A stretch of 64,000 nucleotides of DNA. Source: an uncultured Candidatus Entotheonella sp. (GTDB taxonomy: Bacteria > Tectomicrobia > Entotheonellia > Entotheonellales > Entotheonellaceae). The stretch covers positions 1,721,489-1,785,488 of the forward strand of contig OY282375.1 in assembly GCA_958295825.1 (NCBI GenBank). Reading direction: 5' to 3'. This document shows positions 45,328-54,921 of the stretch, in pieces. The notes beneath the pieces are model-generated. The model was not told where the DNA came from. It saw only the letters and a list, made by a program, of their open reading frames with translations, and made no database searches. Every line of letters begins with the position of its first letter. Positions within the stretch are counted from its first letter, which is position 1. Made by a program: the position numbers and the translations under genes.

Positions 45328-46883
45328 GTAAGCGTTCAGGGGGTTGCCCTGCCCTTGTCTGTTGCATGACCGCCTTATCATCGGCTAGGGTCACTCGTTC
45401 CGCATTCTCCTATTGGCCCTGTTTTCAGGAAATCCCGAATGGCGCCGTCGATACCGCCTGAGCCGCTGTCGCAAACCGATTGGCAGCAAACACCACCGGT
45501 CGTACAAGCCCATCTCCTCACCCTGCATCAGCGTCTGGCCCAACTCCAACAGCAAATCGAGCAACTCCAACAGCGCTCGCAACGCACCTCCAAGACCTCC
45601 GACAAACCACCCTCGTCGGATTCACCCTTCCACAGACCCACGGACCCTACGGACAAGCCCACGGGCAAACGGGGCGCACGAAAGGGACACCCGGGTTCAG
45701 GTCCCAAGTTGCTCCGTCCCACCGAGCGGCGGGCCATCTATCCCGAACCTTGTCCTTGCGGCCAAGGCGTATCCGGCCACGTGGCGCCGTATCACACCCA
45801 TCAAGTCACGGAGTTGCCACCTGTCGAGATGGCCGTCACGCACTGGGTCTTGCACCAGGGTAGGTGTACGGGCTGCGGCAAGCTGCTCAGAGCCCGCCTC
45901 CCCAAGGCGCAGCAAAGCGGCTATGGCCCGCGCCTGACGGCCTTGATTGGCGAACTCAGCGCCATGCAGCGAATCTCCCGGCGTGGCGTGCAGGACTTCT
46001 GTCGTTCCGTCCTGGGGGTACCCATCAGCCTGGGTGCGATTCAGCGTCTCATCGACCGCACCTCCCTGGCCATCGCGCCACACGATGAGGCGATTGCCAC
46101 CTTGGCCCGCCAGGCGCGGGTGGGCTATGTGGATGAGACGCCTTGGTACTGTCGCCATGCCTTGCAGTGGCTCTGGAGCATGGTCACGGATACCGTCACC
46201 CTGTACCGTATTCATGCCAAGCGTTCGCAGGAAGCCTTCGGGTCTTTGATAAAGGATTGGCGCGGCATCCTGGTCAGCGACGGCTACGGGGTGTATCAAG
46301 GCTGGGGCAACCGTCGTCAGACCTGTCTGGCGCACCTCGTGCGTCGTGCTCGGGAGTTGTCGCAGCGCCGTCAAGCCGCCCTTGCTGATTGCGGCAAGGT
46401 GGCCTTGAAGGAACTTCAGCGATTGTGTCAGATGGCTCATGCGCCGCCAAGCGGTGGTCAGTGGCAAGCTTGGTATGCCCGTTTGTGCCGTTTCGTGCGG
46501 CGTTATGAGTTGCGCCCTGATGATGCGGGTCGCCTGGTGAGGCACTTACGGCGCGAGATGGGTTCGCTATGGGTGTTTCTCAATGAGTCGGGAGTTGAGC
46601 CGACCCACAACCGGGCGGAGCGCGCCTTACGCTTTGGTGTGTTGTGGCGTCAGGGTTCTTTGGGTACGGCGAGCGCCAAAGGCAACGCCTGGGTGCAGCG
46701 GAGTCTGTCGCTGCGTCAGACGTGTCGGCAACTGGAGCAATCGAGCTTCTCGGTGTTGGTCGACGCCCTTGAGGCGTTCATGCACGACCGTCCGCCTGAT
46801 CTCTCCTGGCTACGATGACCCCACTCATTGCTCCACCCGCCGAACGCTTACGACAAGGGCAGGGCAACCCCCTGAACGCTTAC
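45328..46883 (+). mobile_element. IS66-family element, complete copy
   Basis: The 1,556-bp element has the same perfect 32-bp ends as the copy at 27477-29032. Flanks AATTGCCC and GCATAAAC do not match, so the expected 8-bp duplication is absent. It sits inside the IS5-family fragment, whose other side is missing. Confidence 0.93.
45439..46818 (+). CDS. IS66-family transposase
   Basis: The 459-residue frame is intact, with coiled-coil start, zinc-finger Cys pairs and the DDE core (VGYVDETPWYCRH, LVSDGYGVYQGW, ERALR). It differs from the 27542-28921 copy at only a few residues, for example His instead of Asn in the ESGVEPTxNRAE segment. That Asn lies near the catalytic Glu, so activity might be affected. 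Confidence 0.95.
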   Translation: MAPSIPPEPLSQTDWQQTPPVVQAHLLTLHQRLAQLQQQIEQLQQRSQRTSKTSDKPPSSDSPFHRPTDPTDKPTGKRGARKGHPGSGPKLLRPTERRAIYPEPCPCGQGVSGHVAPYHTHQVTELPPVEMAVTHWVLHQGRCTGCGKLLRARLPKAQQSGYGPRLTALIGELSAMQRISRRGVQDFCRSVLGVPISLGAIQRLIDRTSLAIAPHDEAIATLARQARVGYVDETPWYCRHALQWLWSMVTDTVTLYRIHAKRSQEAFGSLIKDWRGILVSDGYGVYQGWGNRRQTCLAHLVRRARELSQRRQAALADCGKVALKELQRLCQMAHAPPSGGQWQAWYARLCRFVRRYELRPDDAGRLVRHLRREMGSLWVFLNESGVEPTHNRAERALRFGVLWRQGSLGTASAKGNAWVQRSLSLRQTCRQLEQSSFSVLVDALEAFMHDRPPDLSWLR

Positions 46884-47412
46884 GCATAAACAGCCCGGCG
46901 AGCAACCGAAACGCCATGCAAAATCTCCGCGTTCCAATGACCCACGCAGCCATCAGAGACCTGCGAGGCGCCTGGGAGATTCCAGCGTGAGCAGGACATC
47001 CAATCCCTGATTGCTCGCGTAGCCTCGACAGGAGCCGGATTCACCGAAGCCAGCCGGACCCCTTCCAAATCTCAGTTGCCACTCTCGAAAAACGATCTGT
47101 ACCTCGTCTGCTTCGACTATATGTGGAGTTGACGATTCAAGCCCGCGGGTTGACGGCAACGTCTTGCGCGACTGCCAGAAGCATACCACTGAACAGCACG
47201 TATGGCGGACAGGCTTACCACTGGATGTGTGTTGTCGTTTGGAACCGTCGCAGCGGATTCCGTCTTTGTCATAGTCCCCAACGATGTCATAATATGGAGT
47301 ATTACTGAACACGGCATTGGTGAAAGTGACAAGCTGCGGGCTTGATGGGGTCCATGTTGTGATGCCACGGCGCACGTTGGCTATCGTGCTCTCAGATCAG
47401 GAGACTGCGTAG
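46884..47412. other. No gene recognised
   Basis: About 530 bases between the IS66 and the GPP34 gene. Only shadow-like frames are present, with no recognisable motif. A promoter for the GPP34 gene is expected near 47350-47400, but no clear boxes are seen. Confidence 0.4.
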
Positions 47413-48063
47413 ATGTTGAGATTCTCGGAAGAGATGTTATTGCTTCTGCTAGATGACAAGGGTGGGGAGTTTGCCGACATTCCCATGCTGTCGTTCAAGT
47501 ACGCGCTTGCCGGCGCGGTTCTGATGGATCTGGCAATGGAGAGCCGAATCGATACCGATGAGGACCGGCTCTTCGTTACCGACCCGACGCCGCTTGGGGA
47601 TGAATTGCTGGATCCGTCCCTTGCCCGTATTGTGGAATCGACAGAGGAGCACGACACGCGCCACTGGGTCGAGCAGATAAGCACCCAAGCGGTTGAGATT
47701 CGCGAGCGCTCCCTTGCACGTCTTGTCCAGCGCGGGATCCTGCGGCGAGAGGACGATTATTTCTTATGGGTATTCCAGACGCGGCGCTACCCGGTGATCA
47801 ACAACCAGACCATCCGGGAGGTGAAGCTGCGGATCATGGAGGTCCTGTTCAGCAATGAAATCCCGGACGTGCGCGATATCATCATCATTTCCTTGGCCGA
47901 CGTCTGCGACATCTTCAGAACCCTGCTTTCCAGGCGCGAGTTGCAGGGTGTCACCCAACGCATTGAGCAGGTCCGCAAGCTGGATCTGATCGGCCGGGAG
48001 GTCTCGAAAGCGGTACGCGACATCGAATCGTCCCTCGCCGTCGCCATGTGGCCCATGCACTGA
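47413..48063 (+). CDS. GPP34 (GOLPH3-like) family protein
   Basis: The 216-residue protein starts MLRFSEEMLLLLLDDKGGEF, then YALAGAVLMDLAMESRIDTD and ITERSLARL-like RERSLARLVQRGILRREDDY, the pattern of GPP34 proteins. Eukaryotic members bind phosphatidylinositol-4-phosphate at the Golgi; bacterial ones are of unknown function. It is a single gene with no obvious partner. Confidence 0.9.
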   Translation: MLRFSEEMLLLLLDDKGGEFADIPMLSFKYALAGAVLMDLAMESRIDTDEDRLFVTDPTPLGDELLDPSLARIVESTEEHDTRHWVEQISTQAVEIRERSLARLVQRGILRREDDYFLWVFQTRRYPVINNQTIREVKLRIMEVLFSNEIPDVRDIIIISLADVCDIFRTLLSRRELQGVTQRIEQVRKLDLIGREVSKAVRDIESSLAVAMWPMH

Positions 48064-48955
48064 TTGGCGGGGTGGCCCCCTCCCTCGCAACCCTAGTGGG
48101 GAAGGGGGGATGCGATCTACATGGACATTGACTGGAATTGGGTCATCAGGCGCTCGACGTATTCGGGCTTTTTCTTGACGACCTCGAAGATAATGGTCCT
48201 AACCATGCGGGCGGGTGCCGATGAGCGTGCAGGGGTAGGGCAAGTGGCCGCTTCCCTCGAACTTCATAGCCATCTCGGTGCTGCCGATGACATAGTACCG
48301 GCCGGCCGTCATGATCGTAGACGTAGAAATCTTCACCGATCTGATTCACCAGCGTGGGCATGCCTTCCATCGAGGCCATCTCTTCGGCCTCGGGCATGGC
48401 CTTGCCTGGAGTTCTGCATTTTGCCCTATCAATTACGCGGTCACGCCTGAGCCAAGACAGCCTTAATCTGTGACAGGGACCAGTCGTCATCGCTCAGGTT
48501 GTCCACGACCCAGTCCATCAAGCGTTCGAGAAGTTACCCTTCACCGCCCGACAGGCTTCACCAATGGTCCTCAGCGTTCGACGCGTCCATTCATGCGGAG
48601 CGCTCGCGTGCATGCGTGCATCAGAAGACTGTGCGAGGCACTGACAAGATACACGAGGTGGGGCTGGCCCTTGCCGCGGCGCACCTGACAAGCCCCAAGG
48701 CCCAATGGCTGCTTGCCGTCCCGATGAAAGGCCTCGGTTCCCGTCCAGCGATGGCGGTACCCTCTCAGCAGGCGAAGAACTTCCCAAACAACCCGCTTGC
48801 TCGCCAGGGCTTAACGCGCCGCAGTCGCACCGCTTGCAACTTCTGCTCCCGGCCCTCTAAAGACCTCCTTTGCGATTGAGTTTCAAGACACCCACAGAAT
48901 GACGCTGCTGTTCCTGAATAGGGTTCAGGGCACCTCGAAAAATACCTCGCGCCTA
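48064..48955 (-). pseudogene. Decayed minus-strand gene(s), not identified
   Basis: Readable minus-strand pieces are LMDWVVDNLSDDDWSLSQIK (about 48520-48440), MPTLVNQIGEDFYVYDHDG (about 48370-48310), YYVIGSTEMAMKFEGSGHLP (about 48300-48240) and MVRTIIFEVVKKKPEYVERL (about 48204-48120). They lie in different frames and probably come from one or two small genes. I do not recognise the family. Nothing coherent is seen from 48530 to 48955. Confidence 0.35.
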
Positions 48956-49800
48956 GGCTCAGGACTCATAACTAGAAACCAACCGTGTCAGCTATGCAGA
49001 TGGCACTGAAGAACGTATGCGCACAGCGGTCGTACCGAGTGGCGATGCGGCGACAATCCTTGAACCTGCCAAACAGGCGCTCAATGAGGTTACGGCTCTT
49101 GTAAAGCTCCGTGTCGCAGACAATCGGCTCTTTACGGTTGGCGCGGCCCGGAATGCAGGACTTGACGCCACGTTCGGCAAGGGCCTCGCGCAACCTGTCG
49201 CTGTCATAACCCTTGTCGGCTATCAGGGCATCGGCTTCCGGTAGGGCATCAAGTACCGTATCAGCCCCGCAGTAGTCGCTGACCTGGCTCGCCGTCAACA
49301 GCAGCACGACGGGCTTGCCATCGCCGTCGCAGACGGCGTGGAGCTTCGAGTTCAGCCCACCCCGGGTGCGTCCGATGCAGCGCAAAAGCCCCCCCTTGAG
49401 CAGGCTGGCGGCGGTGCGATGCGCTTTGAGATGGGTGCTGTCGATCATGACCGTCTTGGTGGCGGTGCTTTCTGAGGCCAGGGCTTGGAAGATGCGGTCG
49501 AAGACCGCGGCCCTGCTCCAGCGCACGAAGCGGTTGTAGAGTGTCTTGTGGGGTCCGTAACAGGCGGGCGCGTCGCGCCACCTCAGCCCATAGCGGATGA
49601 CGTGGATGATGCCGCTGATGACCTTTCGGTCATCGACGCGCGGGACGCCGCGCCACCTTGTTGGGTGACAGGGGTTTGAGGCAGTCAGACGGATCGTCGG
49701 ACAGCCAGAAGTGGTGCTCGGACATGATCGTTCTCCTTGTGGCGTCAGGGTGTTGACTCTCATCACAGGCCCCATGATACTCTTTTATAGGTCCTGAGCC
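48956..49800 (-). mobile_element. IS5-family element, 845 bp
   Basis: The terminal repeats GGCTCAGGACT (48956) and GTCCTGAGCC (to 49800) are flanked by TA on both sides. It is the best-preserved of at least five copies or fragments of this element in the window (24190, 27455, 30060, 33260, 56449). Confidence 0.9.
48972..49725 (-). pseudogene. IS5-family transposase, N-terminal frameshift
   Basis: The ATG at 49725 reads MSEHHFWLSDDPSDCLKPLS and NKVA, then shifts near 49655 into RGVPRVDDRKVISGIIHVIR. It continues through the DDE core: VMIDSTHLKAHRTAASL, DALIADKGYDSDRL and NLIERLFGRFKDCRRIATRY. One extra base separates the two parts. No A-rich slippery run is present, so this is probably a mutation. 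Confidence 0.85.
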
Positions 49801-49955
49801 TAAACAAGGCCAGCGACAAGCTGAAGAGGGGATTCGTTGTAACAAAGTCTACATAAAAGTCTGCCAGATTTTCTGTGTGCATCCCGGCCGCGTTTGGCCT
49901 ACGATTCACCCTACTTCCAGCATCGCAAACCTTTCCGGTGGAAGGTAGCCGAGTT

Positions 49956-51545
49956 ATGATGTTTGACCTGCTAATCAGACACGGTACGGTAATCGACGGC
50001 ACCGGCCGGCCGGGTGTAACCGCCGACGTCGGCATCAGCGGCGGTCGGATCACCGCCGTGGCCCCCGCGCTTGAAGGCGACGCGGCGCGCGACATCGACG
50101 CCAGTGGCCGTATTGTGGCGCCGGGGTTCATCGACGCGCACACCCATTCGGACTTCACCCTGTTGAGCGCGCCGGGGGCGGACAGCAAGGTGCGCCAAGG
50201 CATCACCACCGAGGTCGTCGGCAACTGCGGCTTCTCGCCGGCGCCGGTCGCGTCGCAGACGCTTGATCTGCTGAAGGAATACGTCGGCTTTCTGAACGCC
50301 GACCTGCCCTGGAACTGGCAGCGGTTGGGCGAGTATTACCAGCGTGTCAGCGACCAGGGCTGCGCCATGAACCTGGTACCGCTCGTCGGCCACGGCGCTG
50401 TTCGGATTGCTGTCATGGGATTTGCGGACCGGGCGCCCAGCGCGGACGAACTGGTGCGCATGCAGCGTCTCGTGGGCGAAGCCATGGAGGACGGCGCCTT
50501 CGGCCTGTCCTCGGGCTTGATCTACACCCCCGGATGCTACGGTGACACGGCCGAGCTCGTTGCCCTGGCGCAGGTGGCGCGGCAGGCCGGCGGCCTCTAC
50601 GCCACGCACATGCGAGGCGAGGGCGGCACGCTCGAGGAGGCGATCTCCGAGGCGCTGAGCATCGGTGAAGAAGCCACCATTCCGGTGCAGATATCCCATC
50701 TGAAGGCGTCCGGGCGCGAGAATTGGGGCAAGATGGAACGGGCACTGCACATGATCGAGGCGGCACGGGAGCGCGGCATCGCCGTGACTGCCGACATCTA
50801 CCCCTACGTCGCGGGCAGCACGACGATGACCAGCTTGTTCCCGGCTTGGACGCTGGAGGGTGGCATGGATCGCTTCCTGGCCCGCATCGCCGACCGGGAC
50901 ACACGGCGACATATCATCGACGAGGTACAGGGCGGCGGCGCGGGCTGGTCGCGGGCTACGGGGTCGCTGGGCTGGGACGACATTCTGGTGGCGTCCTGCC
51001 AGCAGCAGAAGCAGTTCGAGGGCTGCACGGTGGCGCAGATTGCCGACGCCATGGGGAAGGAGCCGCCCGAAGCCATGATGGATTTTCTGCTGGCCGAACA
51101 GGGCAAGGTGGCGGTCGTGCTGTTCATGATGTCCGAGGAGAACGTCGCCCGCGGTATCGCGCACCCATTGCTGATGATCGGCTCCGATTCCCTGGCGCTG
51201 GCGACGGGGCAGGGCGGCAAGCCGCATCCGAGAACTTACGGTACGTTCCCGCGCGTGCTGGGGAAGTACGTGCGCGACGAACGCCTCCTCAGCCTCGCAG
51301 AAGGCGTCCGCAAGATGACTGCCATGGCAGCGGATACATTCGGTATCAGCGACCGCGGCGTGCTCGCCGAGGGCAAGGCGGCGGATATCACGATCTTCGA
51401 CGCGGCGACGATTGCCGACCAGGCTACCTTCGACGAGCCGCACCAGTATTCCACCGGCATTGATTACGTGATCGTCAACGGCCAGATTGTCGTTGAACAC
51501 GGCGTGCAGCGTCCGGTTTTGCCTGGTCAGGTGTTGCGGAAGTAG
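49956..51545 (+). CDS. N-acyl-D-amino-acid deacylase (D-aminoacylase)
   Basis: I take ATG 49956 (MMFDLLIRHGTVIDGTGRPG), where amidohydrolase homology begins. Metal-site motifs are present: APGFIDAHTHSDF (HxH), VGNCGFSPAP with the bridging Cys of D-aminoacylases, YATHMRGEGGTLEEAI, VQISHLKASG and the late MIGSDSLALATG. Enzymes of this family hydrolyse N-acyl-D-amino acids or related amides. The next gene follows after 11 bases, so they form an operon. Confidence 0.92.
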   Translation: MMFDLLIRHGTVIDGTGRPGVTADVGISGGRITAVAPALEGDAARDIDASGRIVAPGFIDAHTHSDFTLLSAPGADSKVRQGITTEVVGNCGFSPAPVASQTLDLLKEYVGFLNADLPWNWQRLGEYYQRVSDQGCAMNLVPLVGHGAVRIAVMGFADRAPSADELVRMQRLVGEAMEDGAFGLSSGLIYTPGCYGDTAELVALAQVARQAGGLYATHMRGEGGTLEEAISEALSIGEEATIPVQISHLKASGRENWGKMERALHMIEAARERGIAVTADIYPYVAGSTTMTSLFPAWTLEGGMDRFLARIADRDTRRHIIDEVQGGGAGWSRATGSLGWDDILVASCQQQKQFEGCTVAQIADAMGKEPPEAMMDFLLAEQGKVAVVLFMMSEENVARGIAHPLLMIGSDSLALATGQGGKPHPRTYGTFPRVLGKYVRDERLLSLAEGVRKMTAMAADTFGISDRGVLAEGKAADITIFDAATIADQATFDEPHQYSTGIDYVIVNGQIVVEHGVQRPVLPGQVLRK

Positions 51546-51556
51546 CGGGGGAAGGG

Positions 51557-52726
51557 ATGTCTCAATCCACGTTAATTGATCCCCTGGCGGCGGCGATTGA
51601 CCTGCTGCCCCAGGTGCGCGCGGTGCGCGACGAGATGGAGGAGCTTCGTCACATGCCGAGCGCCCTGGCGCGGGTGATCGGCGACGCCGGGCTCTTCCAG
51701 CTTTACCTTCCCCGCGTCATCGGCGGTGCGGAAACCCCGCCGCTCAAGACGTTCCGGGTGATCGAAGAACTCTCCAAAGTCGAAGGCTCGGTGGGTTGGT
51801 GCGTCATGATCGCCAACAGTGTCTCGCTTTTCACCGGCTGGCTGGCGCCGGATGTCGGGCGCGACATGTTTGGGCAGCCGCCCGTGGTGCGCATGGCCGG
51901 CTCGGTGCGGCCCGAGGGCAAGGCGTGGGCCGTGGACGGCGGTTATCGCGTGACCGGGCGCTGGAATTTCGCCAGTGGGGTGCATCACGCCAACTGGCTG
52001 TTCTGCACGTGCACCGTCATGGACGGCGACACGCCGCGTCGGGCTACCAACGGGACGCCCGTGGTCCGTTCGATGTATATCCCGGCAGAAAATGCCACGA
52101 TCGAGGACACTTGGTCGGTGGTCGGCATGTGTGGCACCGGAAGCCATGATTTCGTGATCCACGACGTCTTTGTGCCGGAGGCGCACGCCTTTTCGCTCTA
52201 CGAAGCGCCCAAGGTTGTTGCGCCCCTGTATAACCCACGCCTGGTTATGGTCGCCGCCTGGACGAACACCGCGGCCAACGCCTTGGGCATCGCCCGCGGC
52301 GCCATGGACACCTTCGTCGAGTTGGCGAGCCACACCGGCTCAACGAATTCGACCACTTTGTTGCGTGACCGACCTCTGGTGCAGTCGCGCATCGCCGAAG
52401 CGGAGGCCATTCTCGGGGCGGCGCGAGCCTACGTGCTGGAATCGGTAGGGGCGGCATGGAATGCGGTATGTGCGCAGGCGCCCGATCCGGGCCCGGAGAT
52501 CGCCCGAGCGCGGCTCGCCATCACACACGCCATGCACGAAGCGGTGCGGGCCGTGGACGTGGTGTTCCACACTGCCGGCACCAACGCCGTGTATCGCAAA
52601 CACCCGCTGGAGCGTTATTTCCGAGACATCCACGTTGCCGTGCAGCATGCCGCCGGGCTGGCGTCGCACGTCGAATCGGCGGGGAAGGCGCTCTTAGGGT
52701 TGCGCCCGATGGACTTGGGGTGGTGA
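51557..52726 (+). CDS. Acyl-CoA dehydrogenase-fold flavoenzyme (HsaA/group D monooxygenase-like)
   Basis: The 389-residue protein has the acyl-CoA dehydrogenase fold: MPSALARVIGDAGLFQLYLP, EGSVGWCVMIANS and YRVTGRWNFASGVHHANWLF. It lacks the usual catalytic Glu pattern. Its C-terminal RYFRDIHVAVQHAAG is typical of flavin-dependent hydroxylases such as HsaA and DszC. It may oxidise an aromatic or sulfonated substrate with a separate flavin reductase. Confidence 0.85.
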   Translation: MSQSTLIDPLAAAIDLLPQVRAVRDEMEELRHMPSALARVIGDAGLFQLYLPRVIGGAETPPLKTFRVIEELSKVEGSVGWCVMIANSVSLFTGWLAPDVGRDMFGQPPVVRMAGSVRPEGKAWAVDGGYRVTGRWNFASGVHHANWLFCTCTVMDGDTPRRATNGTPVVRSMYIPAENATIEDTWSVVGMCGTGSHDFVIHDVFVPEAHAFSLYEAPKVVAPLYNPRLVMVAAWTNTAANALGIARGAMDTFVELASHTGSTNSTTLLRDRPLVQSRIAEAEAILGAARAYVLESVGAAWNAVCAQAPDPGPEIARARLAITHAMHEAVRAVDVVFHTAGTNAVYRKHPLERYFRDIHVAVQHAAGLASHVESAGKALLGLRPMDLGW

Positions 52727-52772
52727 TTGGCGTGGTCGTCACTCCGGCGAAAGCGGGAGGTCTTGTTTTTCA

Positions 52773-53057
52773 GGGGAATTATATACTTTGGTAACCGTTC
52801 ACTGAGACATACCGTTTTGTCTCGGCGTCAGGGCCTCTTTCGGTAAGGGCAAAGTACTCTGCCACTAAGATGTTGACCGCAGCGTTGACGTTGCGGTCAA
52901 GCGAGACGCCATACGTCGGGCAATCGTACCCGTTCTGGCTTCCCCGGACGCCGCAGCGCGAAGGCCGTCGACGCGTAGCGAGGCAGCTTCCAACGAACCG
53001 GCGGCCGGCACATGCTGCCTTGTACGTTGGTAAATGTTACTCAGGTATATAATTCCC
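52773..53057. mobile_element. 285-bp inverted-repeat element with a TnpB remnant
   Basis: GGGGAATTATATAC (52773-52786) recurs inverted at 53044-53057, and similarity extends into TAAC. Between them the minus strand at about 52990-52810 encodes NGYDCPTYGVSLDRNVNAAV, NILVAEY, the zinc-ribbon/RuvC end of IS200/IS605 TnpB. It may be a non-autonomous element or a deletion derivative. Confidence 0.55.
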
Positions 53058-53341
53058 CAATGAAACGCGGCACCGACCGCCAGGAAGAACCCACAAGGCG
53101 CGACCAAGGCCTGGCGTCGTTTCAGCCAGTCCCCAATTCGGCCAGGGTAGGCACTCCGCCTTTCCTGCTCAGAGAGCGTAGGGCGCGACGGCGGCGCCCA
53201 TGACGGCAACGCCGAACAGAACCAAGCCGTACTGCCCCAACGGGGCAATGAACAGAGTTACGCAAAGCAGCGTTTTCCTGCCATTCCGCAGATACCTCTA
53301 TCCAACATTGTGTGAACCAGCTTACCACAACCCGGCCTCCT
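53058..53341. other. Intergenic, membrane-protein end remnant
   Basis: The minus strand at about 53245-53174 reads PLGQYGLVLFGVAVMGAAVA, then PYAL and a stop. It looks like the last membrane helix of a transporter, but the upstream part is absent. Confidence 0.3.
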
Positions 53342-53566
53342 TCACGATGCCTGCGGCGGCGCGCTCTCGACCAAGGGATAGCCAAGCTGGCGCAGCCGCT
53401 CGGCGATCCGACGCAACCGCTCCGGGTCGCTGATGGCCATAGTGGCTTCGGGAGGGCCGATCCACGTCTTGGTTTTGGGCGTGGCGAAGAGCCGTCCGAT
53501 GATTTCCTGCGGCCCCCGGATGGTGCCGCCTTCGTAATCGATATACAGGGTTGGCTTGTCGGCCAT
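53342..53566 (-). CDS. Small hypothetical protein
   Basis: The 74-residue frame (MADKPTLYIDYEGGTIRGPQ, then ISDPERLRRIAERLRQLGYP) has a beta-strand start and a basic amphipathic helix and looks like a compact folded protein. I know no family. It is divergent from the enolase-superfamily gene, with about 150 bases between them. Confidence 0.5.
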   Translation of the reverse strand: MADKPTLYIDYEGGTIRGPQEIIGRLFATPKTKTWIGPPEATMAISDPERLRRIAERLRQLGYPLVESAPPQAS

Positions 53567-53716
53567 GAGGGTTCCTTTCGGTATACGTTTTCAATGGACG
53601 TCAACGGTATTGGGCCCGCCGTCGCCATCGCGCCGTGTCGTCCACCATTATCGGATATAATGGCCCCGCTTGATAATCATTGCGCGCAGATATAACCAAC
53701 CGTAGAGGGACCGCTG

Positions 53717-54898
53717 ATGAAACTGACGGGCTACGAGACCCTGCACTGCGACGCCGGGTGGCGGGTGTTCTCGTTCTTGAAACTGACCACGGACGAGGGT
53801 TTGCACGGCATCTCCGAATATAATGAGAGTTACGGCAGTCCCGGTCTGAGCGGGGTCATCGAAAACTTGGCGCAGCGACTGATAGGCAAAGACCCCTGCA
53901 CGCATGAACTCTTGAGCCAGCAGCTCTACGCCATCACCCGGCAGGCCTGCGGCGGGATGACGCAGCAGGCGATCGCGGCCATTGAGAACGCTCTGCTCGA
54001 CATCAAGGGCAAGGCCCTGGGCGTGCCGGTTCACGCGCTGCTCGGCGGGGCGGTTCGGGACCGCTTGCCGCTGTACTGGTCGCACTGCGGCACGTATCGC
54101 ATGGCCGCCAACTCGGCGCAGGTCATGGGCAAGCCGAAGCTCGAACGCGTCGAGGACTTGGTGGCGCTGGGGCAGGAAGTCCGCGAGCGCGGCTTCAAGG
54201 CCCTGAAGACTAATATCTTCCTGTTCGACAGTGAGCCGCGCCTGCACATACCGGGCTTTGGCGGTACGCCAGGATGGCCGTCGCTGAACGCCGAGCGCTC
54301 CGTCATCAACGCCCTGCGCGCCCAACTGGAGGCGCTCCGCGCCGGCGCGGGCCCCGACGTCGGCATCCTCCTCGACCTCAATTTCAACTTCAAGACCGAG
54401 GGCTACCTGCAGGTGACGCGCGCGCTCGACGACCTCGGACTTTTCTGGTTCGAGCTGGACATTTACGATCCGGCGTCGCTGCGGCGCATCCGCGACGCGC
54501 TGAAGACCCCAGTCGCCTCCTGCGAGTCGTTGTTCGGCGTGCGCGGCTTCAAGCCTTATTTCGAGCACTACGCTATGGACGTAGCCATCATCGACGTGCC
54601 GTGGAACGGCATCTGGCAGGGGCTGAAAATTGCCGCCATGGCCGAAGCCTATGAGGTCAACGTGGCGCCGCACAATTTTTACGGCCACCTCTCGACCCTG
54701 ATGAGCGCCCATCTGTGCGCCGCCGTCCCCAACTTCCGCATCATGGAAATCGACATCGACGACGTGCCCTGGAAGGACGACATCGTGACGTACGTGCCGG
54801 AAATCGAGAACGGGCAACTGCAGGTGCCCGACGCCCCCGGCTGGGGCACCGACCTGAACGAGGAAGCCATTCGCGCCCATCCCCCCTTGCCACGCTGA
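53717..54898 (+). CDS. Mandelate racemase/muconate lactonizing enzyme-family protein
   Basis: The 393-residue protein has the N-terminal capping domain (LKLTTDEGLHGISEYNESYG, AIAAIENALLDIKGKALGVP) and the barrel: Lys in FKALKTNIFLF, metal Asp in ILLDLNFNFKTEGY, Glu in FWFELDIYDPASLRRI, Glu in ASCESLFG and His in VAPHNFYGHLS. It catalyses proton abstraction from a carboxylate substrate, probably a sugar acid or similar, with Mg2+. The CoA-transferase gene follows after 23 bases. Confidence 0.92.
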   Translation: MKLTGYETLHCDAGWRVFSFLKLTTDEGLHGISEYNESYGSPGLSGVIENLAQRLIGKDPCTHELLSQQLYAITRQACGGMTQQAIAAIENALLDIKGKALGVPVHALLGGAVRDRLPLYWSHCGTYRMAANSAQVMGKPKLERVEDLVALGQEVRERGFKALKTNIFLFDSEPRLHIPGFGGTPGWPSLNAERSVINALRAQLEALRAGAGPDVGILLDLNFNFKTEGYLQVTRALDDLGLFWFELDIYDPASLRRIRDALKTPVASCESLFGVRGFKPYFEHYAMDVAIIDVPWNGIWQGLKIAAMAEAYEVNVAPHNFYGHLSTLMSAHLCAAVPNFRIMEIDIDDVPWKDDIVTYVPEIENGQLQVPDAPGWGTDLNEEAIRAHPPLPR

Positions 54899-54921
54899 CA
54901 CGCCAGGAAGGAACCCAAGGC

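Noticed and set aside
49971-51500. 509-codon minus-strand open frame
   Set aside because: It lies opposite the clear D-aminoacylase gene and shows only the composition of an antisense frame.
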